Positions 1 through 13,670 are shown, counted from the first letter of the stretch. The stretch is 64,000 bases of DNA from Cannabis sativa (GCF_029168945.1 NC_083604.1:63814211-63878210); one strand, 5' to 3'. Translations and numbers: made by a program. Notes: generated by a model not told the origin, from the letters alone.

Positions 1-227
1 CATCATGCTACATATATATGTATTTATCCAATGAGATTATGTGATTTTATATTAAACATTAAGGATTAGGTTTGGTAAATCTTATATTTATTTTAAAAAT
101 TAAGTGTCATTCATTTTATTAATTTTAAGGGCATTTGTTCGTTTGTTATAAATTTTTTGAAAGGTAAGCCTATTTTCATATTTTATTAAACTATTATTTT
201 TATAGCATTGTTACAATGCACCATTAG

Positions 228-1721
228 TGTTGGCAGTTGTTTTACCAAAATCTAAATTTATTAACAAGTATGTTTGATTATATTTTATAATCTAACACCC
301 TAAATATAAATTTTTTAAAATAATGAATTAAACACATATAAAATTCTAGAAAACTTTACATTGGTAGCAACGAAATATTATAGTTTTTTTTTTTCCATTC
401 AGAGCTCTAATCCTTATTCCTTTCAGCCGGAGAGTAATAACAAGATCTAAACCTGTATCTCTTTCAGGTGTTGAAATTCTTCATAATCTTCCCTACTATG
501 ATTGATTTGATAAGAGTGAGAATGTACTCTTATCACTATAAGGACGAAATTTAGAGAGAGGAGAGAACTCAAAAATTAGAGAGGAGCCTCTCTTTTCAAT
601 TTTTTGACAGAATAGACTTATGAATAGTTGGACCCCACTAGTTATAATTTTACTATTTTATTTTAACAATTTATCTTTTCTTTCATAAATACTATATTAT
701 AATTTTAAACATTTAAATGTCAAATCTATTTATTTAATAATTATAATTAATTATCAAATAAAATTGCTATTTAACCTATTTATTAATTAGACCTTATAAC
801 AAAGTCTCTTAATTAAAAAATAAATTTCCAAACTTATTTTTTTCTCAATTAAGTCTTTGTTTAGTGTAAATTCATAAATAAGACATAGTCTAATTTAGAA
901 TTCTAATTGGTTTAATTAAGACCAATTAACTGAGTCTACAAGCCAATATTATCTCAACTAGTGTTGGAGACCATAAGCCTATATAATCAAGCTTCCAATA
1001 AGTAGATTCAAAATTTACCAAGTAAATTTTCTAACTTATTAACTCCTCCTAACTTCACTATAGATTCGAAATTGTACTCTTAATTATATAGAACGTTTTA
1101 TATGTTCCAAGATATAGATACGCTATTAATTATCTATTGTTATAATCTAAATAATCAAAGATTCTCTATAGATGATTTACATCGAGTAGGGATAAATTTA
1201 CCGTTCTACTTCTCGATGTATTTTATCTTTAAAAGACTTAGCTTTCTATAAATAATATTTCAATAAACTAATATAATTACTGAAATAAGAGCTCTTTCAT
1301 TTATCTCTATTAAGCCAAGCTCGAATGAAATCATCATTTCACTACTATGTCAATTAAAAGTGATAGATTTCGTATCTATGATTAGCACTCTCACTCAATT
1401 GTACTACCATGTTCTCAAGATGTAAGTATTGGGTCGATCCAATTGGTCATCTTTAACGAATAACTCAAAGAACATAAATAACTCAGTTAAGCAAGAACCT
1501 AACCATCTCAGGTTTAAGATCTATTGATCTAGGATCAAAGTGATATTAACTTAAATAGATACAACAGTAAGTTTATAATATCTCATTCAAGTTCAATATC
1601 GGTCCAGTTCGACGTATACTCTATACATCCAATACTAGCATACTTTACCAATGTCCTAGAAAGGACATAACACTTATCCAAGGTGTAAGTAAACTTTATC
1701 GCTAATTGTCACGTCAGTGTA
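228..1721 (-). mobile_element. Copia LTR fragment A, cut by LTR B
   Basis: The stretch matches, at diverged level, the minus-strand copia LTRs at 46105-48054 and 54182-56031. Shared landmarks are the TGTTGG start, the 'cattggt.gcagcg' type PBS-distal end, 'atcaagatctgagcc'-like text and 'aataggtccaatatcggtcc'-type blocks. It begins at TGTTGG (228) and stops abruptly at 1721, where a second LTR of the same family begins with its own TGTTGG. About 180 bases expected at the far end are missing. The reading is an old LTR interrupted by a later insertion. No coding sequence remains. Confidence 0.7.
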
Positions 1722-3612
1722 TGTTGGATTATATTTTACCAGGACCTAGATTTACTAACAAATATATTTTTAACATCCTAAATATGAATTTCTAAAACAA
1801 TAAAACTTAAACACATATAAAGTATGAGAAACCTTACATTGGTTGCAGCGGAATTAAATGACTCCTTCCACTCAGATTTCTAACCTTTGTTCCTTTCTGT
1901 CGCAGAGTATAATCAAGATCTGAGCCTGACACTCCTTCAGTTGTTTGGATTCTTCACAATCTTACACATTATGATTGAGTACTAACTTGTTATGGGTGAG
2001 CATGCACTCAATCACTAAGGCTCAAAGTTTTAAGTGATGAACACTCTTGGATTTCAAAATTAGGAAGAAGAAGAAGAAGTGTCAAAACTCTCTAGTTGTC
2101 TGATAAGATGTAAACTAGGTTTAAAGTCATTAGTTGGATTATGAGATTATTTTTTTCTTTTTATACTAATTCACTTAGGGTTAGGATTGAATTATATGGA
2201 ATAAAAAAATGATAAAATAATAGCTAAATAATCCCTATAGTGGCCGACCATGAGAGTGGGCCCCACTAATTATATTTTTGCTATTTTTTTTAACCATTTA
2301 TCTATTATTTCACAGATGTCATATATTCCAATTTCAATCATATAAATGCTAAAATTATTTATTTAATAATTATAATTAATGATCAAATAAATTTATCATT
2401 TATATTATTTATTAATTAGACTCCACAAAGTCTCTTAATTAACAAATAAACCTTAAAATCCTTATTCTTCACAATCAAGTCATAACTTAGTGAAAAAATC
2501 ATAAATAAGACATATTGTAATTTAAAATTATACTTGATTAATTAAAATCAATTAAATAAGTCTTACAAGTAGTATTGCCTTAATTAGTATGGGGACCATG
2601 GGCCTATATAACCGAACTTCCAATAAGGAGACCCAGAATTTACCAAGTAAATTCCCTAACTTATTAATTTCTCCTTGCACCACTATAGATTTAGAATTGC
2701 ACTCTCAATTATATAGAACGCTCTATATGTTCCACGATATAGATACGCTATGAATTATCCATTTGCTATAATCCTTATAATCAATGATCCTCTATATATG
2801 ATCTACACTAAGTAAGGACAAATTTACCATTATACACTTCAATATATTTTATCCTTAAAATACTTGGCTACATATAAATGATATTTCAGTGAACTAATAT
2901 AATCACTAAAATGAGTACTCAACCATTTATCTCTATTAATCCAAGATCAAAGGAAATTATCGTTTTACTTCTATGTCCAAATAGAAGCTATAAATTTGGT
3001 ATCTATGATTAGCGCTCCCACTCAATTAAACTACCATGTCCTTAATCTATATGTCACGAGAAGATCCATTGGTCGACTTTAGCGAATAGATTGAAGAACA
3101 CAAATAATGTAACTGAACTAGAACCTAACCATCCCATGATTGAGATCATTTGATCTAAGATCAACTAGGTAATATTAAATTGAATAGATATTACGGTAAG
3201 TTTATTATATCTTATCCAAGTTCAATATCGGTCCCTTCTGATGCATACTCCATACATCCAACCCAAGCTTACTAATTTAACCAATACCCAGGAAATGACA
3301 TAACACTTATCCAAGGTGCAAGTAAATTACATTGTAGATTCTCCTATCAGTTAAACCCTGTGTACTGATAAATCATAGGAATACATTTAATCACACAATC
3401 TTGATTATTTTTCACTGTGTTGACAACACAATAAACAAGAATATCAATGTGATAAGGATTTAGATGAATTTATAAATCAAATAAATAACTAAAAGATCAC
3501 GTGAACATAATAAAACATTAAATAAGTAAAAATACATCTATTTTTTTTATTGATAAATGAATATAGAAGATTACATTGAAATAGAGTTTTATTTAGGGCA
3601 CAAAGCCCAATA
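1722..3612 (-). mobile_element. Copia LTR B, full length (about 1.9 kb)
   Basis: It starts TGTTGGATTATATT and ends GGGCACAAAGCCCAATA, which corresponds to the TGTTGG...CCCAACA ends of the intact LTRs further right (last bases mutated). The length of 1,891 bp agrees with 1,950 bp for the intact copy. The element lies in minus orientation. The sequence after 3612 is only weakly like the internal 3' region, and no clear target duplication of GTGTA (1717-1721) follows, so solo LTR or element remnant cannot be decided. Confidence 0.75.
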
Positions 3613-4136
3613 AAGAGGTCTTATGTAAGAGTTAGTGTGCACTAGATCAGATACATGTTGTTGAATGAGAGTCGTGAGCATGCATCAGTCTAATCCAAGA
3701 TAGGAATATTAGAAGACAATAAAATAAATTTTAAGAATAAAAGAGGATCTATGTGTTAGTCTATAAGGATGGTGTTTATAAAACCCTTCAGGCAGCACCA
3801 ACCCATATTTCTAAATTTCTATTAATGCTAGAAAATCTACATCTGAGATGATGATTACTTTCGGGATGGAGCAGTGGTTTTAGAGAAATGTAAAAGCCAA
3901 TTTAGAATATATAACTCTACTAGTCATACTGAATATTAAAGTTGCCCTAAAGGTTACTGGACAATTATTCAGAATCTAAAGTTGGCATTATTTTTGACTT
4001 GGATTAATTGATAGTGTTACTTCGTGATAACACATATGTCAGATCCTATTACAAAGATAATAACATATACTACATTTGATCAACACATCAAGAAGATGAG
4101 ATTAATTGAAATGCACTTCTAATTTTATAATAGTAT
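3613..4136. other. Diverged copia internal 3' sequence, no ORF
   Basis: No open frame of note. The part from about 3800 to 4136 resembles, in plus orientation, the non-coding stretch before the PPT of the gag-only element (reverse complement of 48066-48200): both carry 'acta.a.ttgatca' and 'gattgaa.tgcac' blocks. It is therefore probably the 3' end of a plus-strand copia whose LTR follows at 4148. Confidence 0.5.
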
Positions 4137-4147
4137 AAGTGGGAGCT
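4137..4147 (+). promoter_or_regulatory. Copia polypurine tract
   Basis: AAGTGGGAGCT sits directly before the TGTTGG start of the plus-strand LTR. The intact family member has AAGTGGGAGTT at the same place. This is the plus-strand priming site in copia reverse transcription. Confidence 0.6.
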
Positions 4148-5085
4148 TGTTGGAGTTTTATATCCTAAATAAAACTCAATTTAATATAATCTTATTTACT
4201 AATTAATAAAATTTCAAAAATTATTTTATGTTGCTTATTTCACAAGATTCATGATTATATGTTTAATATATAATTCTATTAAATTTCAAATATATAGTTA
4301 TTATACCCATGATTATGTATAGTGTTGTCTACACAGTGAAAGATAATTATAATTATATGCTTCAAAACTATTAAGTCTCATGATATATCAGTGCACTGAA
4401 ATTACACTGACGTGATAATCAGTGATGTGTTTTGCTTACAATTGGATAAGTGTAATTTTTTCCTCAACATTAGTAAAGTAAACTTGTATCGGATATATCA
4501 ACTATACATCAGACTTGACCGATATTGACAGTGAAAAGATATCATAAACTTACCATTATATCTTTTCTAAGTCAATCTCATTTAGTTGATTTTAAATCAA
4601 TTGATCTAACCTTGACATGATTAAGCTTTAACTTAATTGTAATATACAGGTTCTTTGACTTGTTCATTACTAGTTACCGGTAGGACTAATTCATACTTAC
4701 ATTTTAGAAACTCGATAATACAATTAAGTGGGAGTGTTAATCATAGATATAGAACTTGTAGCTTCTATAACTATTTAGAAGTGAAGCGATAGCTTCCTTA
4801 GATCTTAGCTAGGCTAAACAATATAAATAGAAGGGCTATTATTTTATCAAAATATCATTTACATGGAGCTAAGTATTTTAAGGATAAAATACATCAGAGG
4901 GTAAAACAGTAAATTTATCTTTAATTCGATGTAAACCGTCTATCGAGGGTCATTGATTATTTAGATTATAATAATGGATAATTCATAGTATTTATATATT
5001 TGGTGTATAGAGCGTTCTATGTAATTGAGAGTTCAATTTTAAATCTATTGTGGAGTTAGGAGGAATTAATAAGTTACAAAATTTA
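4148..5085 (+). mobile_element. Copia LTR C, 3'-truncated
   Basis: It begins TGTTGGAGTTTTATATCC right after a polypurine tract and follows the LTR family in plus orientation (compare the plus LTR at 44215-46095), with 'ggataaaatacat', 'tagagcgttctat' and 'gaattaataagtta' blocks in the same order. Homology ends near 5085, so about half of the LTR is lost. From 5086 to 5387 I see nothing beyond AT-rich sequence. Confidence 0.65.
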
Positions 5086-5387
5086 ATCATATATGTAAAT
5101 TAATACCATAAGCCATAAAATTCAATCTCATAGTTTTCATTGCCATATCATCGTCTCCATGTACCCATTGTCGTCATAGTTGTCCTTGAGATGTTGGCAT
5201 TGCCGTTTCCAAGATGATGTTGTTGCCACTGTCGACATCATCATCTTTGTTTTCTAAATTTATTTTAATCAGGTTTAACTTTTAAATCTAAATTTATTTA
5301 AATATGTGTATGATATACTTAACATTCTATTGTATAGTTTGGTTCTCAATTATTTATTTATTTTTTTTTTTTTTGTAAATACGTGTA

Positions 5388-6247
<860 letters not shown>

Positions 6248-6668
6248 AGGAACACTTCTTTATGGGTATTACCCATGAATGGTTACTAAACAAATTTAAT
6301 TATAAATATTAATTTTAAAAATATCAAACCATCGAATTTTGATCTAATAATGAAAAATTAAATCACAAATTTGAATTTCTATGCTTAATTTAACTACTTA
6401 ATTAAAAAAAATATCAAAAAATATCTCTTTTTACACAATATCAAAAATATGTTCATACAAAAATATTTAACTCAAACTCAACTTTTTCTTTTCTTATTTT
6501 TCTTGCTAAAAACTTTTTTTTTTTAATTTTTTTTTACCAATGGAACAGTCTCAGCCCATATGATATAAAAATGAGAGATTTTTTTAATTAGATAGAAAAA
6601 TTAAGTATAAAAACTCAAAATTTTCTAATTTTACCCATTAATGGGTACTACCCATTAAGAATGCACCC
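6248..6668. mobile_element. MITE with long inverted ends, MULE-like
   Basis: The left end (6248-6282) and the reverse complement of the right end (6634-6668) share TTCTT.ATGGGTA.TACCCAT with about 30 matched positions. Each arm is itself palindromic (ATGGGTA.TACCCAT). Flanks contain a possible 9-bp duplication, TATATATAA (6240-6248 and 6670-6678), which is a Mutator-like length, but this is simple AT sequence and so weak evidence. No ORF inside. Confidence 0.55.
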
Positions 6669-6948
6669 ATATATATAAATATGTATATTTTATTTTTTAG
6701 AATTAGATAAATAAATAATTTATCTAATTTGTTAGTGGGAAGAATAATTAGTTTTATAAGTGTATTTTTTTTATAGTTTAGGGAAAAATTATATTATTTG
6801 ATTTATTTTAAGTTAATATATCTTACTGTTATATGTAAAGAAAGTTTAGTATATATATGGTATAATCTATAATATTTTTTGTATATGTTTATTTATTATA
6901 TGAATATATAATGTGTTTGAAAAGTTCTATTATTATTATTATTATTAG

Positions 6949-7910
6949 GGGAATTACCCTATATACTATTTTGTTAATTTTTTTTTTTAAATTTACGGTT
7001 TGGGTTTTTAAAGTGGTTGCAGCGCTAGTTGCAATAGGGGTTTCTATACGATTTTTTGTTGCAATTTAGGTTGCAGTGCTAGTTGTAATAGAGGTTTCTA
7101 TGTAGAATTCCTTAAAAAAGCAAAAAAAAAAAAAAAAAAAAACTATTTTGAAGTGTAAAAATTAGGAGTGTACGTCGGTCGGTTTAGTCGGGTTATAGCA
7201 TATTTTTATCAACCCAATATAAATATCGGGTTGTAAATATTTAATCGTAACCCGCCCAATCAAAAATTAGAGAAAGTTCAACCCGCCCAATGATTTCGTC
7301 AGTTAACCCGTCCAAACCGTTCTTCACTCTTTTTTATAATTATTATTGTTAGTTTCTACTATTCAAATAATTAGATTTAAAAAAATATATATATATATAT
7401 ATATTATTTATATTTTAAGTTAAAAAATACTATAGTTTAAATTAATTTTAACAACTTTAATATAAGATAAATATAACTGTGTAAACATAAAAAAATTGAA
7501 TAAAACAATTAAAAAAAAGTAATAAAATATGGTAGAGATTTTAAACTTTAACTTCAATATCCAAATACAATAAAAATTATTAACTATAAAGTCTAAGTTT
7601 TAAGTTACACACTAAAATGTCTAAACTTTAAATACAAAATAGTTTAACTAATAAATGTAATTTATGTGATATAATATATATACACTTCTATAAAAATATA
7701 TAAATCAGTTTGATTCAATTTATTCAGGTTAATTGGACGGTTTAGAATAATTGTAAACCACCCAATATATTCGTTGGGCGGTTTGGATTTTTATTGTATT
7801 ATTTCGAGTTGTATTTTTTGTCGGTTTATTCGGTTTGGTTTAGACGTTTTATTCGGGTTGGGCGGTTTGTAAATTTTGTTGAACACCCCTAGTAAAAATG
7901 AAAAAGCCCC
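6949..7910 (+). repeat. Dispersed repeat, interrupted by a hAT MITE
   Basis: The part 6949-7162 reads as the reverse complement of 18010-18235: both contain GGTTGCAG..CTAGTTGCAATA, 'ggggtttctata' and a poly-A run in the same order. The copy is split at 7162/7892 by the hAT MITE and ends near 'aaaaagcccc'. Family and terminal repeats are not recognised; the ends start GGRGAATTACC. Confidence 0.6.
7163..7891. mobile_element. hAT-type MITE, 8-bp TSD GTAAAAAT
   Basis: Ends are TAGGAGTGTACG at the left and, as reverse complement, TAGGGGTGTTCA at the right. The exact 8-bp duplication GTAAAAAT lies at 7155-7162 and 7892-7899; eight bases is the hAT family length. The interior (729 bp) has subterminal AACCCGCCCAA/CGGGTTGGGCGGTT motifs, typical of transposase-binding repeats, and no ORF. 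Confidence 0.9.
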
Positions 7911-7987
<77 letters not shown>

Positions 7988-7988
7988 T
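7911..7988. repeat. (TTA)26 microsatellite
   Basis: About 26 uninterrupted TTA units directly after the repeat that carries the hAT MITE. Confidence 0.97.
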
Positions 7989-7999
7989 AGTTTAAATTG

Positions 8000-8700
8000 T
8001 TAATGTTTAAATTTTTTAGGAGTTAATTGATTTTCTCGATGGTCCAACAAAGTCCTCTTTTATCAGTGGTTCTTCGAGTGATCTCATTTTTAGTATATTA
8101 TTGTTTAATTAGATAAGTTTATGTAATATGTTTATAGAATTTGTGTAAATTGATTAGTCTCAATTAAATATTTCAATTAACTATTGATGCATATTTTAAA
8201 GTTTTTTTTAGGTATAGGTTCTTGGTGTTGATTAAAGAGCGCAAAAGTAGCTAGCTTTATTGGATAAAGGTATAACTACTAAACCTTTTAAAAAAATATT
8301 TAGTAGAGTTTTAATATCTTAGATATTTATCTATAGTGAAGTAAGTTTTGCTATTAATTGTAGTGCGGTCTGATGGATATAATATGCATGTTAGTGAGTT
8401 TGAATATCTTAAATTTTTATCAGTAATGAAGTAGGTTCTGTAAATACATGTACTACGGTCGGATGAGTGGATAATTTTTGAATTGTTAATGTCATTTCGT
8501 TTGTTTTGTATTGTTTTGCGTGTTTTGATTATTATTTTCCGCATGTTTATAATTTTTAGGAACATCCGATTACAGTCGCTATGTTGCCCAAATTTAGGTA
8601 GAATTAGGATAAATTTTACTAAAAATACATAATTGTTAGAGGAAATATTGGGGTAAAAATACATAAGTATTTGTCTTTTCAGATTTAATATTATTTATAT
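8000..8700 (+). mobile_element. CACTA element 5' fragment, non-coding
   Basis: The stretch 8305-8680 is related to 42121-42480, which lies just upstream of a CACTA transposase pseudogene. Both hold two tandem copies of a roughly 100-bp block with 'gaatatcttaaat.ttcat' and 'gaagtaggttctg..aatac', then the block 'ccgattacagtcgctatg'. It is therefore read as the upstream part of a second CACTA element without its transposase. No ORF. Confidence 0.55.
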
Positions 8701-8745
8701 ATTTGTAAATATTTTAATTTGAGTAGAGGTATTGTGATTAAAATT

Positions 8746-8870
8746 AATTTAGTGATAACTTGTATCTAAATACTTCTCTTTAGCTAGTGACAAGTAATAT
8801 TTATGGTAGCTAAAAGTAATATATTCATCATTTATAAAAATTTTATGTTGTGACTAAAAAGTTATTTCTA
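8746..8870. mobile_element. CACTA-like MITE fragment (TTTTAGTCAC family)
   Basis: Internal text such as 'tgacaacttgtatctaaat' and 'ttgtgactaaaaagt' matches the MITEs at 15195-15538 and 34383-34944. Neither terminus is present. From 8871 to 9274 only AT-rich sequence without recognisable features follows. Confidence 0.45.
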
Positions 8871-9326
8871 AAAATAGTATTTTCGATAATGGCAATATGT
8901 ATATAGATAGATTTTTTATACATATTTTTTTTTTTATTTAAAAGGTAACTAGTTATTGGAATACTCAAGAGATAGGATCTGAGATAATTTTCATAATTTT
9001 TAGATTTTGGTATGTATTAAATTTTAATCAGGTATATGCTGACTGATTGGGCATATTATTTTTATAATTAAATTTTTTTTATGGTATTTTGTATGTTATT
9101 TTAATTCAATTTGATGTATAAAAGTTCAATTGAATTATCATTTACTTTTTGATTTTTGAATTATTCGCACAAGTAGATGAATTTAATTCAATTTGACCCT
9201 CTTACAACTGCAAATATCTATATACTTTGTTAATTTGATTAATTATTCGCAAAAGTTTCAAATTTTTCTTTCTGTCAGCTACCATTAGAGGTAGGCGTAA
9301 TACTATTGAATGTATAATGGACAACA

Positions 9327-11090
9327 ATGATGAGTGGATTACTAGACGAATTCACTGATTTTTGGAGTAAGATTTTCTTCGAGCATCGTTTGTCTCAAGT
9401 GTCTTTGCTGGACGGCCTAATGCAAGACCGCCTTACCCCAGAAGAGCAAGAAGATCTGGTTAAACTCCCAACAAACATTGAGATTCGAAACACTCTTTTT
9501 TTGATGGGGAGTCATAAAGCCCTAGATCCAGATGATATGTTTATGCTTTTCTATAAACACTATTAGGACAAAGTGGGGGATGATTTTTGTGATATGGTTT
9601 CTTCACATCTGGTATTATGCACAAGGGTTTTGATGCTACAAACTTGGTGATGATCCCAAAAGTCACTAATCCCAGAGGGTTAGCCAGTTTAGACATATTT
9701 CTCTCTAGAATGCTACGTACAAGGTCATTTCTAAGATCATTGCTAATAAGATTAAACCGGTTCTTCCTCGACTGATTCGCCCAACTTAGGCGGCGTTTGT
9801 CCCCAGAAGAAACATCCAAGATAACAATGTGATTGTACAGGAAATAATCCACTCTTTCATGAAAGGGAGGGAAGGTTTTTTTGCCATTAAGATTGATCTC
9901 GTTAATGCCTATGAAAAACTGAGCTGGAGCTTCCTTGACAATATGTTGCAAAGTTTTGAGGCCCCGACGACATTTTGCAACTGGATCAATCAGTGTATCT
10001 CAACTTTCTCCCTTAATGTATGTCTCAATGGAGGTCGTGTAGGGAAAATTCTCTCATCTTGTGGAATTCGTCTGGGTGATCTACTCTCTCCTTACCTTTT
10101 CATTTGGGCAGCTAAAATTCTTTCAAGACTCATAGAAAGCATTGTTGATAAAGGTGATATCAAAGGTGTTAAGTTGAGTAGGAGGCCCTACCATATCTTA
10201 TGTTCTCTTTCCAAACGATATTATCCTGGTAGGGCGTGCAAATATTGAAGAGGCTAAAGGGTTATAGCATTGTGTGGAAAAATTCTATTCTTGGTTAGGA
10301 CAACATGTCAACAAACTTAAAACTTCGATCTTCTTCAGTAACAATACCCCAAATGGGATGAAAAGAGACATTAGAGACTAGCTAGGCATTAATGAGCCAG
10401 AAGGTAATATTAAATGCTTGGATCTTCCTCTGTTTTGGTCTAGACAAAAAGAAGCCAATTTTAATTTTATAATGGAGAACCTTTCTTCAAAACTCTAAGG
10501 GTGGAAAGTAAAAACTCTTTTTAAGGCTGGTCGGGCGACTCTTATCAGGTCTGTGGGTCTCACCATGCCAATGTATTCTATGCAAACCACAAAGCTCTCT
10601 AGTCGAATGGTGACTAAAATTGATGGTATGGTGAGGGACTTCTGGTGGAGATTTGAAAAGGAAAATCATGGGATCCATCTCAAGGCTCGGGATAAGTTGT
10701 GCCTCCCTAAGTCTGTGGTCTGAGCTTCCATAAAAGAAAAGAGATGAATCAAGCTATTCTGGCCAAATGGGTTTGGAATCTACTGACCAAAAGTGACTCG
10801 TTATATTGTAAGATTCTAAAAGCAAAGTACTTACGGGGTAATAACTTCTTTCACTATAGTTACAAGGATTCAGACTCTTAGTTTTGGAAGAATGTGGTTA
10901 AGGCTAGATCCACGATTCAAAAAGGAGCCTGTAAGTTGATTGTTGATGGGAAGTCCAAAAGTATCTGGGATGATCCTTAGGTTCCTCACGGGAATAGATT
11001 CTTTCCAAATTCCAATGGCAATCCTTCCTTTGGCTATAATTGGGTAGTTGATCTTTTGACTGAGGACGGGGACTAGGACTTCTATAAGCT
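9327..11090 (+). pseudogene. LINE reverse transcriptase, broken
   Basis: Open pieces at 9327-9566 and 9829-10248 give RT text. The first has a segment with 'EFTDFWSKIFFEH' and 'SHKALDPDDM', the usual LINE 'GPDG'-region. The second contains 'FFAIKIDLVNAYEKLSW' (RT motif A, catalytic Asp) and 'NGGRVGKILSSCGIRLGDLLSPYLF' shortened here to its core 'GIRLGDLLSPYLF' (motif B). The motif C (YADD-type) region after about 10200 is disrupted by a frameshift. Further fragments from 10500 to 11085 show 'MQTTKLSS' and 'RDFWW', found between RT and the zinc region of plant LINEs. The protein would have copied the element RNA at nicked target DNA; in this state it cannot. Confidence 0.8.
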
Positions 11091-12550
11091 CACTACTACA
11101 AAATTAACTTTTCCCAACAGTTTATAATTGTCATTTATATTATTTCACAACGGTTCCTAAAACCGTTGGCTATGTGGGTGTCATAAAAATACTGAACTTT
11201 AAAAGACGGTTTATAACTGTTGGAAAAAGTCGTTTTAAATGACGTTTTATAACTGTTGAGAAAAATTACTTTAAATGACTGTTAACAACTGTTGGCAAAA
11301 GTATTTTTTTTTATTTTTTTTATTTCTGGTAATATATTTAACTTCTATTTAATCCGATTTTATATTTTTTTTTTAGGGAAACTGATTTTATATTATTAAT
11401 AATATATTATTTTTTCTAAAATAGTAATTAACATAAAGAGAATTCTTTCATCAATTAAATTTTAACAAAAAATATAAATTTTATTTACATAAAATCTGAA
11501 TATTTGAATACTAATTATCATAAAATCTAAATGTTAATTACAATCAAAAACATATACATTTACTTTAATCTATAGAGAAAATAAAATCAGAATACAAAAT
11601 CTTACAAATTGGTATAAACATACTTGGAACAAAAAAACCTAAAACAATAAAAACAAATCAGATCTAGTTTAATTCTAAAAAAAAAAAAAAAAAATCAGAT
11701 CTAGCTTATAATGGAACCGCGCCGTCAGCCACTACAAACCGCCACCGTCAGTTAGGAACCCCGAAGGAGAAGAGGACTTTCTGAACGTCCGACGTACTGA
11801 AGACCGCTGGTGGAGACCGGAGTTACGAAGGGTGCTTGTCCGCTTGTGGAGATTGAAGACCGAAGAAGAGAAAGACGGATCGAGAGGGGGGAGTTTTAGC
11901 TGTCGACGACAAGAGAGGCCATGGTTGCCGTCGTGGTACACGCAGAGAGACAGAGGGAGAAGGAGAAAAGGGGACAAAAAAATAGTAGCTGCTAGGAAGA
12001 GAAAGAGAAAGGTGAGTGTATTTTTGGGTTTCTTCAAGCAAAGAGGCCATGGTTGTTGGCTGTACACGCAGAGATAGATAGAGGGATGAGGAGAAGGAGA
12101 AATAAGGAAGATAGAGATAATGTGGCTGCTAGGGTTTTCTAAAGCTACTAGGGTTACAAAATAGAAAAGGACTTAAATATCCCATTAAATAAAAGAAATT
12201 AAAAACTATAATAAAATTAAATTAATATATAATGTTGGAAATAGGGCCAGTTTTTTTTTAATATATTCGGCCCTAATTATTGTTGGGAATATAGTATACC
12301 CAACATTTTATAACTGTTGGGAAAATTAAGTATTCCCAACAGTTATAAACTGTTGGGATTTATTATTATTTTTTTTTTAAAAAAAAATATTTAGTATTGC
12401 CCACGGTTCTCCACCGTTACACATGTTTTTTCCAACAGTTTTCTTGCTTCAGTTCTAAACTGTTGGGAAAAACCTCCGCTTACTTTTTCCAACAGTTTTT
12501 ATAATTGACCATCTTTTTAATTGTTGGGAAAAGCCAATTTTGTAGTAGTG
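11091..12550. mobile_element. Non-autonomous CACTA element, TSD GCT
   Basis: The 1,460-bp element has terminal inverted repeats CACTACTACAAAATTAACTT (left) and CACTACTACAAAATTGGCTT (right, reverse complement). A 3-bp duplication GCT lies at 11088-11090 and 12551-12553, as expected for CACTA (En/Spm) elements. Subterminal regions hold many AACTGTTGGGAAAA motifs in both orientations. Removing it rejoins the host LINE reading frame. There is no transposase; mobilisation would need one in trans. Confidence 0.92.
11731..12170. other. GC-richer core of the CACTA element, possible captured DNA
   Basis: The middle of the element differs sharply from its AT-rich arms. It carries a direct duplication: AGAGGCCATGGTTG...ACACGCAGAGA at 11914-11977 and again at 12042-12100, about 128 bp apart. 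Overlapping ORFs exist on both strands (11732-12067 minus, 11832-12077 plus), but none shows a known domain; no host gene could be recognised. Confidence 0.4.
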
Positions 12551-13670
12551 GCTTCACTATTTGTTTGAGCCTGAAACTGTTGCAATGATTTTGAAAAGGG
12601 GGAAGCCTTCTTGTAGGGGGAGTAATTCTTGGATATGGACTAAGGAAAAGACTGGGAAATTCTCTAGTAAATCTACTTACTTAACCCAAGCCCTTAAGCA
12701 GGCTCCTCACTGTGTGGTCTCTTCTTCCCTCTAGAATAAACTTTGGAACCGTAAAACTCTTGAGTATCACAAGATTCTGTGGTGGAGCATCATTTCTAAC
12801 GCGCTACCTATCAGGCCAATTCTGAACGAAAGATGTTGTATTGAAACTCCACTTTGCCCTATTTGTTAAATTAAGACTGAAACTATGGAGCACTTGTTCC
12901 TCCAATGCAACTTGGCTTATCACTTATGGAGGTTTACCCCTTGAGGCATCTTTCTTAATATTGTGATTATGGTATTCGTATATGGGACTGGGTAAAGTTC
13001 ATTTAGAACCTTAAGGATAGGGGCATTAATGTTAATGAGGTGTTTCTGTATGGCTTCATATTGTGGTGGATACTATCTGGTGGGCTAAAAATGATAAGGT
13101 TCACAATGGTAATTTGGGTAACATCAAACACTTTATTAACTCTATATCTTTTGTTGTTACACAGATTATAGAGCTATTGCCATTATCCCACTCTCACTTC
13201 GACTCAGACAGATGTTTGGCACCCCCTCCGCTGGACTAAATCAAATTGAACTGATGCTAGAGTGGGGTTAGAGTTTATGTGTATTATTGTTGATGCTAGA
13301 GATCATCAGGGGACGTTTTGTTGGGCGGCGACTGCTAGACTTGATTTTTCAGACCCTCTTTGTGGCGAGGTTGCTGCTTGTTGTTTGGCTTTTGGGATGG
13401 CGGCAGAGAAGAGATGCAATTTTGTTATATATTGAGAGTCACCCTCAGGTGGTGATTAACTCTCTTAAGGGAGTGGAGTCTAGATGGGAAATCGAGAATT
13501 ACTCTCGGCAATATTTAACTTCTTCTTTATTGCGGGTTGTTTTTTCTCTAATGTATTCTTGTAATGTTTGTGTTCATAATGTGGCAAAGTGAGCTTTTAT
13601 CCACAATCATTATAGTTGTCTGGATGTTGATGACATTCCTTCGAACTTAATTTCTAATAACTTTACGGTC
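12551..13670 (+). pseudogene. LINE zinc-binding and RNase H region, broken
   Basis: After the CACTA insertion the LINE frame resumes. The stretch 12735-12935 translates to zf-RVT text with 'LWNRKTLEYHKILWW', 'NALPIRPIL' and the C..C...H...C pattern 'MEHLFLQCN', interrupted by an in-frame stop. The segment 13200-13600 gives an RNase H-like domain ('GEVAACCLAFGMA', 'VINSLKG'), partly open at 13287-13592 in a shifted frame. It matches the minus-strand copy at 37778-38667 in order and wording. Confidence 0.75.

Noticed and set aside
11732..12077. Overlapping ORFs on both strands in the CACTA core
   Set aside because: No domain, mutually overlapping, and part of a duplicated low-complexity core; described only as possible captured DNA.
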